DNA from: Holophagaceae bacterium
GTDB lineage: Bacteria; Acidobacteriota; Holophagae; Holophagales; Holophagaceae
DNA: 64,000 bases
Reading direction: 5' to 3'
NCBI GenBank assembly: GCA_016710635.1
Contig: JADJVL010000002.1
Span: 124,001 to 188,000, forward strand
The notes beneath the pieces were generated by a model, which was not told the DNA's origin, did not search any database, and was given only the letters and a program-made list of their open reading frames with translations. The first letter of the stretch is position 1, and each line of letters opens with the position of its first letter. A program made the position numbers and the translations under genes. Below are positions 23,675-32,265 of the stretch, piece by piece.

Positions 23675-25599
23675 CCGAAGCCTTCGACCCCGTCCTCGCC
23701 GCCCGGTTCCGGGCCCTGGTGCTGGCGGCCCTGAAACGGGAGGGCTCGCCCTTCAGGGCGCTCCCGTCTCGCCTGGCGGTGGTGGATCCCTTCCGCCAAT
23801 GCCTCGGCTGGCTGGAGGACGGCGCGTTGAAGGTCGTCTTGCCCGTCTCCACCGCCGCCAACGGCCTGGGCTGTGAGGAGAATTCCTACAAGACGCCCGT
23901 GGGCTGGCATCGCATTGCCCAACGGATCGGTGAGGGTGCGGAGCCCGGCACCGTCTTCCGCAGCCGCGTGGCCACCGGAGAAGTGTGGCGGGGCGAGGCC
24001 AGCGACGAGGACCTCATCCTCACCCGTGTCCTCACCTTGAACGGCGCCGAACCCGGCGTGAACCAAGGTCCCGGCGTGGACAGCCTGGAGCGCTACATCT
24101 ACCTTCACGGCACCAACCAGGAGGCGCGGCTGGGCGAAGCCGTCTCCCACGGCTGCATCCGGCTTTCCAACGCCGACATCACGGCGCTCTTTGACTTCAG
24201 CCGGGAGGGCGACGCCGTGCTGATCGCCGCCACGGACCTGCCGGGCCTGGGTCTGGGGCGCCTCCACTTCGCCGGCGTGGCGGGGAGCGGGATGAGCGCC
24301 CTGGCCCAGTTCGTGGCCATGAAGGGCGGCGCCGCCAGCGGCAGCGACCGGGCCTTCGACCGGGGCCAGCAGGCCGAGGCCCGGGCGCTGCTGGAGCGTC
24401 TCGGCATCGGCCTCCACCCCCAGGACGGCAGTGGCCTGGAAGGAGACTGCTCCGCCCTCGTGGTCTCCACCGCGGTCGAGGAGACGGTGCCGGATGTGGC
24501 GGCGGCGAAGCGCCTCGGCGTGCCCATCCTGCACCGCTCGGAGCTGCTGGCCCACCTCGTGGCCAGGCATCGCACCATCGCCGTCACCGGCACCAGCGGC
24601 AAGAGCACCACCACCGCCATGATCTTCGAACTGCTGCGGGGCGCGGGCCGCGATCCTTCCGTCATCACCGGCGGGGATCTCCGTGCCCTGCAGACCGAGG
24701 GCCTCTGGGGCAACGCCTGGGCCGGGACCTCGGACCTTTTGGTCATTGAAGCGGATGAGAGCGACGGCAGCGTCGTGCGCTACCGCCCGGCGGTGGGCGT
24801 GGTGCTGAACCTGCAGAAGGACCACAAGGAGGAGGCCGTCGTCGCGGAGATGTTCAGGACCTTCAAGGACCACACCCGCGAAGCCTTCGTGACTGGCGAA
24901 GCCGACAACCTCGCAGACCTTCGCACGAGCGCCACGACCTTCGGCTTCCGGCCGGGAGCCACCCTGCGGGGCGAGGGCGTGGTCCTGGAGGCCGGCGCCT
25001 CCCGCTTCACGGTGGACGGCGTCCCCTTCGAACTCCAGGTCCCTGGCCTTCACAACGTGGAGAACGCCCTGGCGGCCCTGGCGGCCTGCCGGTCCCTGGG
25101 GATCGCCCTGGAAGGCCTGGTGGCCCCGCTGAAAAACTTCCAAGGCGTGGGCCGGCGCTTCCAGGTTCTGGGGGCGCGCAATGGCATCACCGTGGTGGAC
25201 GACTTCGGCCACAACCCCGCCAAGATCGCGGCCTCCCTGCGTACGGCCCGGCTGCGGGCGGCGCGGATCCTCGCTGTGTTCCAGCCCCACGGCTTCGGCC
25301 CCCTGCGCTTCCTGCGGACCGACCTGGCGGAGATGTTCGCCGCCGAGCTGCGGGCCGAGGACCGCCTCTGGCTGCTGGAAGCCCACTACGCCGGGGGCAC
25401 CGCTATCCGGGACATCAGCAGTCGGGACCTCGTCACGGATCTTCTGGCCCGGAACTGCCATGCGGGCTTCGCGGAAACCCGGGAAGCCCTGGTGGAGGAC
25501 CTGGCTGCCCAGGCCCGCCCCGGGGACCTGATCCTCGTCATGGGCGCCCGGGACCCCAGCCTTACAGACCTCGGGCTGACCATCCTCGCTGCGCTCTGA
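23671..25599 (+). CDS. Fusion of L,D-transpeptidase/carboxypeptidase (YkuD) domain and Mur ligase (MurC/Mpl-like)
   Basis: A 642-residue two-domain protein. Residues about 35-188 form a YkuD domain with the active-site signature HGTNQEARLGEAVSHGCIRL (His146, His160, Cys162, Arg164). Residues about 195-642 form a muropeptide ligase: the N-terminal nucleotide fold (FAGVAGSGMSALA), P-loop GTSGKSTT (307-314), EADESDGS (360-367), and VDDFGHNPAKI (509-519). No signal peptide or membrane helix precedes the YkuD domain, so the whole protein should be cytoplasmic. Cytoplasmic YkuD proteins are known as L,D-carboxypeptidases in peptidoglycan recycling, and Mpl reattaches recycled tripeptide to UDP-MurNAc. 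The fusion fits trimming and religation of recycled peptides in one protein. MurC-like activity is the alternative. The start overlaps yjbQ by 4 bases. Confidence 0.87.
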   Translation: MTEAFDPVLAARFRALVLAALKREGSPFRALPSRLAVVDPFRQCLGWLEDGALKVVLPVSTAANGLGCEENSYKTPVGWHRIAQRIGEGAEPGTVFRSRVATGEVWRGEASDEDLILTRVLTLNGAEPGVNQGPGVDSLERYIYLHGTNQEARLGEAVSHGCIRLSNADITALFDFSREGDAVLIAATDLPGLGLGRLHFAGVAGSGMSALAQFVAMKGGAASGSDRAFDRGQQAEARALLERLGIGLHPQDGSGLEGDCSALVVSTAVEETVPDVAAAKRLGVPILHRSELLAHLVARHRTIAVTGTSGKSTTTAMIFELLRGAGRDPSVITGGDLRALQTEGLWGNAWAGTSDLLVIEADESDGSVVRYRPAVGVVLNLQKDHKEEAVVAEMFRTFKDHTREAFVTGEADNLADLRTSATTFGFRPGATLRGEGVVLEAGASRFTVDGVPFELQVPGLHNVENALAALAACRSLGIALEGLVAPLKNFQGVGRRFQVLGARNGITVVDDFGHNPAKIAASLRTARLRAARILAVFQPHGFGPLRFLRTDLAEMFAAELRAEDRLWLLEAHYAGGTAIRDISSRDLVTDLLARNCHAGFAETREALVEDLAAQARPGDLILVMGARDPSLTDLGLTILAAL

Positions 25600-25664
25600 A
25601 GGGGGAGGCGCCGCGGAACCACCCGCGCTACCGTGTCCTGGACGCCTTCCGCCCCGATGCCGAC

Positions 25665-26027
25665 ATGACCCCTGCCGCCGCTCCGCCCTTCTGCGCCCGC
25701 TGCACCGCAGGCTCCACCGCTCCGGGCGCACCGAGCGTGTCCACCAACCAGGGCATCGGCAGCATGTTCTGGGGGCGGGCCGCAACCTGCGACGAGTGCG
25801 GATCCTCCATCCGCACCCTGTGGCGGGTCTTCCTCCTGCTGCCGGTCTTCCCGCGGGGTTCCTTCCGGGTCATCCAGTTCGAAGAGGAGGTGGACGACGG
25901 CGAGAGCCGCACCGCCTTCGTCAGCCGGCGGATCCCGCTACGCTGGCCGCAGGTGGCCAAAGGGTGCGGCGCCAGCCTCGCGGCCCTGTGCTTCCTCCTG
26001 TGGCTGATCGCCAACCGGGCCCGCTAG
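25665..26027 (+). CDS. Small protein with Cys pairs and a C-terminal membrane helix, unknown function
   Basis: A 120-residue protein. Two Cys pairs, CARC (about residues 10-13) and CDEC (about 42-45), could bind one zinc as a ribbon. The C-terminus has a predicted membrane helix (GASLAALCFLLWLIANRAR). No family is recognised. The frame stays open upstream of ATG 25665 into the previous gene without another good start, so the N-terminus is uncertain. It could be a membrane-tethered zinc-ribbon protein. Confidence 0.6.
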   Translation: MTPAAAPPFCARCTAGSTAPGAPSVSTNQGIGSMFWGRAATCDECGSSIRTLWRVFLLLPVFPRGSFRVIQFEEEVDDGESRTAFVSRRIPLRWPQVAKGCGASLAALCFLLWLIANRAR

Positions 26028-26100
26028 CCCGGGTCGTCCAGCCCTTGGGATAGAAAAGCCCCTCATGATGTGCGCTTGAACCTCGACTTGGAGACTTTTC

Positions 26101-26505
26101 ATGCTTCCCGCCTTCCTAGCCCTCGCCCTCCTTCAGGCCGCAGAGCCCTCCCTCGACCCGGCCCTCGCCGCGAAGAAGGTCGTCCGCCGCACGGATCACG
26201 CCCTGGCGGACCTCACCGGCGACTTCGACGGCGACGGCAAGCCCGACCGCGCCGTGGCCGTGAAGCTCGCCAAGGGCAAGGATCGCGGCGTGCTCGTGGT
26301 CTGGGGCAGCAGCCGGCCACCGGTGCTCCTGGGAGCCGCCTCCGACTTCAACCACTTCCGCGATCACGACTTCGACCAATGGGAAGTGCGGAAGGCGAAG
26401 GGCCCAAAGAAGGCCGACGCCATGGTCTGGATCTGGTCGGAAAAAGCGAGCGCGCGGATCGTCTGGAACGGGAAGGCCTTCCGCTGGATTCAGGAAGGAG
26501 ACTGA
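26101..26505 (+). CDS. Small secreted protein with a calcium-loop-like motif
   Basis: A 134-residue protein with a short hydrophobic N-terminus (MLPAFLALALLQAAEP) that looks like a signal peptide. The motif DFDGDGKPDRAVAV (about residues 41-54) resembles the Ca-binding loop of FG-GAP/VCBS repeats. The rest is a single small beta-rich unit with many Lys and Trp residues. A GGAG ribosome site lies 8 bases upstream. Its TGA abuts the stop codon of the opposite-strand transporter gene (TGATCA), so the two genes end back to back. Confidence 0.65.
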   Translation: MLPAFLALALLQAAEPSLDPALAAKKVVRRTDHALADLTGDFDGDGKPDRAVAVKLAKGKDRGVLVVWGSSRPPVLLGAASDFNHFRDHDFDQWEVRKAKGPKKADAMVWIWSEKASARIVWNGKAFRWIQEGD

Positions 26506-27411
26506 TCAGGCCTCGTGGTCCGGTTCCACGAAGAGGTGCTGGATCTGGGGGAAGCGATCCTTCAGCCGCACCTCCAGGAGGTTGATGGCGTCCACGAGGG
26601 CGTGGCCGGTGGCCTGCTCCTTGAACTTCACCTGCAGGGCCACCATCAGGCGCTCGCTGCCCACGACCACAGCGATGAGGTTCAGGCAGGTCTCCACTTC
26701 AGGATCTTCCTCGACCGCTTCGCGGATCCGGGCGCGCAGGGCGAGGGGCGGTGCCTCGTTCATGAGGAGGCTGGTCACCTCCACGCCCACGAACCAGGCC
26801 ACGGCGATGAGGAGGAGGCCGATGCACACGCTGCCGATGCCATCCCACACCGGATTGCCCGTCACCATCACCAGCAGCACCGCCACCAGGGCCAGCACGA
26901 GACCCACCAGGGCCGCGAAATCCTCCGCCAGGACCACCACCAGCTCAGTGCTGCTCGAGCGCCGCATGTAGCGCAGGAGGGGCAAATTGCCCCGCTCCGC
27001 CTTGGCTGCCTGGAGCGCGCCGCGCATGGACCAGCCCTCCAGGCCGATGGCGAAGATCAGCAGGCCCACCGCCCAGCCCAGGTCGTGGGGCGCCTCCGGA
27101 TGGCGGATCTTGTGGAGCCCCTCCACCACCGAGTAGATGCCGCCGACGCTGAACAGCATGAGGGCCACCATGAAGCTGGCGATGAAGGCCGCCTGCCCCT
27201 TGCCCAGCGGGTGCTTCGGATCCGCGGGCTTCTGGCCCTGCTTCATGCCGACGAAGAGCAGCACCTGGTTGATGCAGTCCGCGGTGGAGTGGATGCCCTC
27301 CGTGAGCAGCGAGCTGGAGTGCGTGATCCCGTAGACCACGAACTTGGAGACGGCGATGCCGCCGTTCGCGAGCAGGGCGAGCAGGATGGCCTTGGAGGAG
27401 TTGGCGGACAT
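26506..27411 (-). CDS. Cation diffusion facilitator family transporter
   Basis: A 301-residue inner-membrane CDF exporter of divalent metals (zinc, iron, manganese or cobalt) with six predicted helices and a C-terminal cytoplasmic domain. Metal-site motifs are HSTADCINQ in helix 2 and EDFAALVGLVLAL in helix 5. The loop PADPKHPLGKGQ before helix 3 is typical. The C-terminal ferredoxin-like domain contains ALVDAINLLEVRLKDRFP and ends HLFVEPDHEA. The metal cannot be read from sequence. It is the last gene of the parA-parB-accD-folC string, starting 4 bases after the folC stop. Confidence 0.92.
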   Translation of the reverse strand: MSANSSKAILLALLANGGIAVSKFVVYGITHSSSLLTEGIHSTADCINQVLLFVGMKQGQKPADPKHPLGKGQAAFIASFMVALMLFSVGGIYSVVEGLHKIRHPEAPHDLGWAVGLLIFAIGLEGWSMRGALQAAKAERGNLPLLRYMRRSSSTELVVVLAEDFAALVGLVLALVAVLLVMVTGNPVWDGIGSVCIGLLLIAVAWFVGVEVTSLLMNEAPPLALRARIREAVEEDPEVETCLNLIAVVVGSERLMVALQVKFKEQATGHALVDAINLLEVRLKDRFPQIQHLFVEPDHEA

Positions 27412-27415
27412 GGGA

Positions 27416-28681
27416 TCAGTATCCTTGAGGGCCCGCCGCCGGGTCCACGCCCAGCGCCGCGAGGAGATCCCCCAGCAGGTAGAGGGATCCGGTGATAAGC
27501 ACGGGTTCGGCATGGAAAGTCCGGAGGGCCGCAACGGCCCTGGCCAGGTCCAGGCCCGGCGCCACGGGCGCGCCCCAGGCTTCGCGCAGGGCGTCCAGGC
27601 TGGCGTAGCGCGGGTCGTCGCCCCGCACGAAGGTCAGGCTGAGTGGCCGCATTCGCATCAGCGCCTCGGCCACGCCCCGCAGATCCTTGTCCCCCATGGA
27701 TCCGACGAACAGGTGGGGCCGCAGGCCGCAGGCCAGGGCGTGGCGCGCCAGGGCCTCGGCCCCGTGGGGATTGTGGGCGCCGTCCATCCAGACTCCGCCC
27801 AGGCCCGGCACCTTCCACAGCCGCCCGGGGATGCGGGCCTCCGCGAAGCCCTGGGCCGCCTGCGCCGGCAGGACGGGGAACCCCAGCCCAGCCAGCCTTC
27901 GCAGTCCTTCCAGGGCCGTTGCGAGGTTCTGGACCTGGTGCCCGCCCGGAAGGCCAAGGGGCTGCCCGGCCACGAGCGTCCGGTCCCAGGCCACTTCGTC
28001 CGCGACCACGGCCGGGGCGGGGCACAGGCGTGGCGAGCATTCCAGGAGCGGCAGGATCCAGGCGGGATCCAGATCGGGTCCCAGCACGAGAGGGCGGCCG
28101 TCCCGGGCGATGCAGAGCTTTTCCCGGGCGATGGCTTCCCGGGTCTCCCCCAGCATCGCCGTGTGGTCGAGGCCCACGGACGTGAGGATGCTGAGGATCG
28201 GATCGCAGGCGTTCGTGGCGTCCCAGCGGCCCCCCAGACCCACCTCCACCACGGCGATCTCCACCTCGCGCTCTCGAAAGGCGCAGAGGGCCGCTGCGAT
28301 CATCAATTCGAAATAGGTGGCCTGAAGGCCCGCCCTGCCCTCGGCTTCGAAGACGCGGCCGAGGGCCGCTTCCAGGTCCGACGCCCCCAGGCAGCTTCCC
28401 GCGAGCCAGACCCGTTCCCGCGGGTGCACGAGATGGGGCGACGTGGTCCAACCCACGCGATAGCCCCCGGCCTTCAGGGCATGGGCGAGGAAGGCGCCGG
28501 TGCTCCCCTTCCCATTGGTGCCGCCCAGCAGGACCACGGGAAAGGCGTCCTCGGGATGGTCCAGTTCCGCCAGGAGGGCGCGGATGTTGTCCAGGCCCCG
28601 CTTGATGCCCCAATGACCCCGGGCGGCGAGGCGGGCGAGGCTGGAGGTGGGGTTCGGAGGCGGACCCAGCGCGGGATCCAC
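27416..28681 (-). CDS. folC: Folylpolyglutamate synthase / dihydrofolate synthase
   Basis: A 421-residue Mur-ligase-family enzyme that adds glutamate to dihydropteroate or folates. Landmarks are the ATP loop GGTNGKGSTGAFL, TTSPHLVHPRER, VEVGLGGRWDATNA, SVGLDHTAMLGET, and the C-terminal DGAHNPHGAEAL. The best start is GTG 28681, 5 bases after the accD stop; upstream open frame runs antisense-free through accD in another frame and is not part of the gene. accD-folC adjacency is common in many bacteria. Length is normal for FolC. Confidence 0.93.
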   Translation of the reverse strand: MDPALGPPPNPTSSLARLAARGHWGIKRGLDNIRALLAELDHPEDAFPVVLLGGTNGKGSTGAFLAHALKAGGYRVGWTTSPHLVHPRERVWLAGSCLGASDLEAALGRVFEAEGRAGLQATYFELMIAAALCAFREREVEIAVVEVGLGGRWDATNACDPILSILTSVGLDHTAMLGETREAIAREKLCIARDGRPLVLGPDLDPAWILPLLECSPRLCPAPAVVADEVAWDRTLVAGQPLGLPGGHQVQNLATALEGLRRLAGLGFPVLPAQAAQGFAEARIPGRLWKVPGLGGVWMDGAHNPHGAEALARHALACGLRPHLFVGSMGDKDLRGVAEALMRMRPLSLTFVRGDDPRYASLDALREAWGAPVAPGLDLARAVAALRTFHAEPVLITGSLYLLGDLLAALGVDPAAGPQGY

Positions 28682-28686
28682 GGCTT

Positions 28687-29541
28687 TCAGGCTTCCCGGA
28701 CCGGCAGCATCCAGGCGAGGCAGGCGGCGACCCAGTCCTTGAGCTTGTCCCGGGGCACCACCCGGTCCACCATGCCGTGGGCCTGAAGGAATTCGCTGCG
28801 CTGGAAGCCTTCCGGGAGGCTCTGCTTGATGGTCTGCTCGATGACCCGGGGGCCCGCGAAGCCGATCAGGGCCTTGGGCTCGGCGATGTTCAGGTCCCCC
28901 AGCATGGCGTAGCTGGCGCTCACGCCCCCCGTGGTGGGATCGGTGAGGATGCTGAAGTAGGGCAGGCCCGCCATGTCCAGCTTGGCCAGGGCGGCGCTGA
29001 CCTTGGCCATCTGCATCAGCGACAGGGTCCCTTCCTGCATGCGGGCGCCCCCGGAGCAGCTGACGATGATGTAGGCGCACTTCTTGGCCAGGGCCCGCTC
29101 GGCGCCGAGCTTGAGCTTCTCGCCCACCACGCTGCCCATGGAGGCGGCGAGGAAGTCGAAGTTCATGACGCCCATGACCACCGGGTGGCCGCTCAGCGTG
29201 CCTTCGACGATCACCACGGCGTCCTGGTCCTGGCCTTCGTCCTTCAGGCGCTTGAGCTGGTCCTTGTAGGCCTTCGACGCGACGAAGTTCAGCGGATCCG
29301 CGCTCTGCAGCTCGGAGAAGAGCGTCTCGTAGCCATCGTCCATGAGGTTTTCGAGGCGTTCATCCACGCCGATGCGGAAGTGGTAGCCGCATTTCGGACA
29401 GACATTGTGGGTGTTGGCCAACTCGGCGCGGTAGATCAGCTCCCGGCAGGCCTCGCATTTGACCCAGAGGCCTTCGGGGACACGGACGGTCTTCGCCTCC
29501 ACGGCGATTTTTTGTTGGCGCTTCTTGATGAACCAGCTCAT
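28687..29541 (-). CDS. accD: Acetyl-CoA carboxylase carboxyltransferase subunit beta
   Basis: A 284-residue crotonase-fold subunit that, with AccA, moves the carboxyl group from carboxybiotin to acetyl-CoA to make malonyl-CoA. It has the N-terminal zinc ribbon (Cys29, Cys32, Cys48, Cys51) and the core motif SCSGGARMQEGTLSLMQM with LTDPTTGGVSASYAMLGD. The oxyanion/CoA segment ends with GFAGPRVIEQTI. Stop and start spacing to parB (4 bases) and folC (5 bases) indicates one transcript. Confidence 0.96.
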   Translation of the reverse strand: MSWFIKKRQQKIAVEAKTVRVPEGLWVKCEACRELIYRAELANTHNVCPKCGYHFRIGVDERLENLMDDGYETLFSELQSADPLNFVASKAYKDQLKRLKDEGQDQDAVVIVEGTLSGHPVVMGVMNFDFLAASMGSVVGEKLKLGAERALAKKCAYIIVSCSGGARMQEGTLSLMQMAKVSAALAKLDMAGLPYFSILTDPTTGGVSASYAMLGDLNIAEPKALIGFAGPRVIEQTIKQSLPEGFQRSEFLQAHGMVDRVVPRDKLKDWVAACLAWMLPVREA

Positions 29542-29545
29542 GGGA

Positions 29546-30418
29546 CTACCTCCGCACGCCGAGCTTCGGGCCGTGCTTCAGGGCTTCGAAAAGACGGTCC
29601 AGTTCACCCTCGGAGCCGAAATGCAGGACCACGACCCCGGCCTTGCCCTTGGACTTGATCTCCACCCGCGTGTTCCAGGCGGTGGTCAGCTCCTCCGCGG
29701 CGGCCTTGATGAAGACCGCGTGGGGATGCTTCTTCCGGGACTTCGGCTTGTGCGCCTTCTGCAGGTGCTGGAGCTTGGCCTCCAGGGCCCGAACGCTGAG
29801 CTGGTCCTGGACCACCGCGTGGGCCAGCTGCTCCTGAAGGTGGACGTCCTCGACCCCCAGCAGCACCTTGCCGTGGCCGACGCCGAGCTTGCCGGTGGCG
29901 ATCTGCTCCTGCAACGGCGCGGGCAAGCGAAGGAGCCGAAGGGTGTTGGCCACCTGGGGCCGGGACTTGCCCACCCGATCCGCCACCTGCTCCTGGGTCA
30001 GGCGCAGGTGCTCCCCCAGGCGCCAGTAGGCCTTGGCCTCTTCGATGGGATTCAGTTCCTGGCGCTGGATGTTCTCCACCAGAGCCAACTCGAGGAGCCG
30101 GTCGTCGGGAATCTCCTTCACCACCACCGGGACCATGGCCAGGCCCGCCAGCTTGGCCGCCCGCCAGCGGCGCTCGCCGGCGATGATCTCGAAGCGTTCC
30201 CCGACCCGGCGCACCACGATGGGCTGGACGATGCCGTGCTGCCGCAGGCTCGCCGCCAGGTCGTTCATGGAGGCTTCGTCGAAGTGGGTGCGGGGCTGCT
30301 GGCGGTTGGGCACCAGGCTGCCCACCGGCAGCTCCCGGGTCGGGGCGTCCGCGGGGGTCATCTGGCTCATCAGGGAGGTGAGCCCCCGCCCCAGGGCCGG
30401 TCGTTTCACCGTGGTCAT
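29546..30418 (-). CDS. parB: Chromosome-partitioning protein ParB
   Basis: A 290-residue ParB/Spo0J CTPase clamp that binds parS and moves along DNA. Visible parts are an N-terminal ParA-interacting stretch (MTTVKRPALGRGLTSLM), the CTP-binding box with RTHFDE and GERRWRAAKLAG, ENIQRQELNPIEEA, a helix-turn-helix (LTQEQVADRVGKSRPQVANT) and a C-terminal dimerisation part. Start ATG 30418 overlaps the parA stop by 4 bases; a longer frame would add residues unlike ParB. Two sequences matching the parS consensus occur in this window at 53219 and 61059. Confidence 0.95.
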   Translation of the reverse strand: MTTVKRPALGRGLTSLMSQMTPADAPTRELPVGSLVPNRQQPRTHFDEASMNDLAASLRQHGIVQPIVVRRVGERFEIIAGERRWRAAKLAGLAMVPVVVKEIPDDRLLELALVENIQRQELNPIEEAKAYWRLGEHLRLTQEQVADRVGKSRPQVANTLRLLRLPAPLQEQIATGKLGVGHGKVLLGVEDVHLQEQLAHAVVQDQLSVRALEAKLQHLQKAHKPKSRKKHPHAVFIKAAAEELTTAWNTRVEIKSKGKAGVVVLHFGSEGELDRLFEALKHGPKLGVRR

Positions 30419-31209
30419 GCGCGCATCCCCTCGGGTTGCCCCTCTTGATGTTTGTCCCTTTCGATCCATTCGCGGGCGAAGCTGAGGTAGGACTGGGCGC
30501 CCTTGGACTTCAGGTCGTAGAAGGCGACGGGCTTGCCGTGGCTGGGGGCCTCGGCCAGCCGGATGTTGCGGGGGATCATGGTCTGGAAGACCTTGCCGGG
30601 GAAGGCCTGGCGGACTTCCTGAGCCACCGCGGCCCCCAGGTTCGTCCGTTCCTCAGCCATGGTGAGGAGAATGCCCCCGAGCTGGAGCCGGGGATTGGGT
30701 CCGCCCTGGATCCGGTGCAGGGTTTCCATCAGCTCCGCCAGGCCATCCAGGGCGAAGAACTCGCAGGGCATGGGCACGATGACCTCGTCGGCGGCGGTCA
30801 GCGCGTTCAGGGTGATCATCCCCAGGGAGGGCGGCGGGTCGATGATGATGTATTCGTAATAATCCATCACCGGCCGCAGGGAGTCCCGCAACACCTGGAG
30901 CTGGGGCAGTTCATAGAGCTCGAACTCCAGCTGGGCCAGATCCTTGCCCGCGGGGATCACCTGCAGGTTGGGCACTTCCGTCTGCAGCATCAGGGCATGG
31001 ACCGGCGCGCCCTTCATGAGGGCGAAGGCCCCGGCCCGGTGGTCGGGCTTGGGGAAGCCGAGGCCCGTGGTGCTGTGGCCCTGGGGATCGAAGTCCACCA
31101 GGAGCACCAGCTTCTCGAGCATGGCGAGGCTCGCGGCGAGGTTGATGGCGGTCGTGGTCTTGCCGACGCCGCCCTTCTGGTTGGCCAGGGCCAGGATCTT
31201 CGCGGTCAC
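30415..31209 (-). CDS. parA: Chromosome-partitioning ATPase ParA
   Basis: A 264-residue deviant-Walker ATPase with NQKGGVGKTTTAINLAASLA (signature Lys in KGGVGKTT), VDFDPQGHST, DPPPSLGMITLNAL and PMPCEFFALDGL. It uses the nucleoid as a track to move ParB-parS complexes. The start is GTG 31209. It is first in a run of genes (parA-parB-accD-folC-CDF) with minimal spacing. An inverted repeat of parS half-sites lies 72-101 bases upstream and may be an operator. Confidence 0.95.
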   Translation of the reverse strand: MTAKILALANQKGGVGKTTTAINLAASLAMLEKLVLLVDFDPQGHSTTGLGFPKPDHRAGAFALMKGAPVHALMLQTEVPNLQVIPAGKDLAQLEFELYELPQLQVLRDSLRPVMDYYEYIIIDPPPSLGMITLNALTAADEVIVPMPCEFFALDGLAELMETLHRIQGGPNPRLQLGGILLTMAEERTNLGAAVAQEVRQAFPGKVFQTMIPRNIRLAEAPSHGKPVAFYDLKSKGAQSYLSFAREWIERDKHQEGQPEGMRA

Positions 31210-31440
31210 TCAAGCCTCCCGGGTCGGAGAGGCTGGGAAAGACGGGGCTGGCGCTGGGATCGTCACGGTCGGGCCTGTGTGTGGAACATCGACCAGTCTA
31301 ACCGTTCCACGGTCCTTAGGAACCGTTAGGGAATGAACAGAGCCGTCCTGGTCCTTCCGTTACGGCTCCTTATGCCGCCCAGGCCTTTCTCCTGCGCCTT
31401 TCTTGCGCTTGAAATGCCAGGGTTTCCATCCAACGACGGC
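31210..31440. promoter_or_regulatory. parA promoter region with an everted pair of parS half-sites
   Basis: The 231-base gap between dapF and parA, both transcribed leftward, should hold the parA promoter. GTGGAAC (31281-31287) and GTTCCAC (31304-31310) form an inverted repeat with 16 bases between. Each is half of the parS palindrome GTTCCAC-GTGGAAC, but in everted order. Close by, GGTCCTTAGGAACC (31311-31324) is a second imperfect palindrome. These could be an operator for ParB or another regulator. No clear -35/-10 pair was found. Confidence 0.45.
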
Positions 31441-32241
31441 TTATTCGAGGCCCAGGGACGGGTCCACGGTCACGATCCCCAGGCGCCGCACGGGGCCCCA
31501 GAGCCACAGGTCCTCCCAGGCCCCGAGATGGATCCGGCCCACGGTGATCCGCACGGGGTCGGGGCTGGCCGTGTGCAGGAGCCACTCGTGGCACCCGCTG
31601 CGCTCCGCCAGCCAGGCGCCGGCTACGGCGCAGCCTGTTCCGCAGCAGAGGGTCTCGCCCTCGACACCGCGTTCCCAGGAACGGATGCGGGCCTCCCCCT
31701 CCTTCAGCACCTCCACCACGTTCACATTGGTGCCCTCGGGGAAGGCCGGATCAAAGCGAAGGGGTGGTGCCAGGACGGGGAGGTCCACCCGGTCCACGGC
31801 GGGCACTTCCAGGACCAACTGGGGATTGCCGATCCAACCGCAGGCGGCGGGCTCCAGCAACTCGATGGGAACATCCGACAGCCGGCAGGCCGGCCCTTCC
31901 GGCATGCGCAGTCCAATGCCGCCTCTCTCCCTGCGGAGCTGTACCTGCGCTCCGCTCGACCGGACCTGCAGGGCGTCCCCCGGTGGCGCGCCCGCCACGG
32001 CCAGGGCCGCCCGGGTGCCGTTGGAGCAGAAGGAGTGGGACCCGTCGCTGTCCCAGTGGTCCATGGTCCAGCTCCCATCCCCGCCGGGCTCGTCGAGCAG
32101 GAAGATCCCATCCAGGCCAAGGCCAGTGCCCCGGGGACACAGCCTCCGGGCCGCCGTCGCCCCATCAAAGGCGGGCGGGAGCTCCCGGGTCCACGCATAC
32201 GCGAAGACATTCCCGGAAGCCGAGGCAAGGGTCCATTGCAT
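31441..32241 (-). CDS. dapF: Diaminopimelate epimerase
   Basis: A 266-residue racemase that turns LL- into meso-diaminopimelate, completing the lysine and peptidoglycan precursor route whose other steps are at 8445-16971. The two catalytic Cys regions are recognisable though diverged: FCSNGTRAALAV (usual CGNGxRC) and ETLCCGTGCAVAG (usual ETxACGTGA). EGTNVNVVEVL matches the family block before the second. It lies outside the riboswitch operon, so it may escape lysine control and keep supplying meso-diaminopimelate for the cell wall. It starts 24 bases after the ftsB-like gene. Confidence 0.9.
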   Translation of the reverse strand: MQWTLASASGNVFAYAWTRELPPAFDGATAARRLCPRGTGLGLDGIFLLDEPGGDGSWTMDHWDSDGSHSFCSNGTRAALAVAGAPPGDALQVRSSGAQVQLRRERGGIGLRMPEGPACRLSDVPIELLEPAACGWIGNPQLVLEVPAVDRVDLPVLAPPLRFDPAFPEGTNVNVVEVLKEGEARIRSWERGVEGETLCCGTGCAVAGAWLAERSGCHEWLLHTASPDPVRITVGRIHLGAWEDLWLWGPVRRLGIVTVDPSLGLE

Positions 32242-32265
32242 TGACCCAGTATGCGGCTGCCGCTG

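Noticed and set aside
23614..25785. Long minus-strand open frame opposite the YkuD-Mur ligase gene
   Set aside because: The plus-strand frame has complete catalytic motifs of two families; the antisense frame has none.
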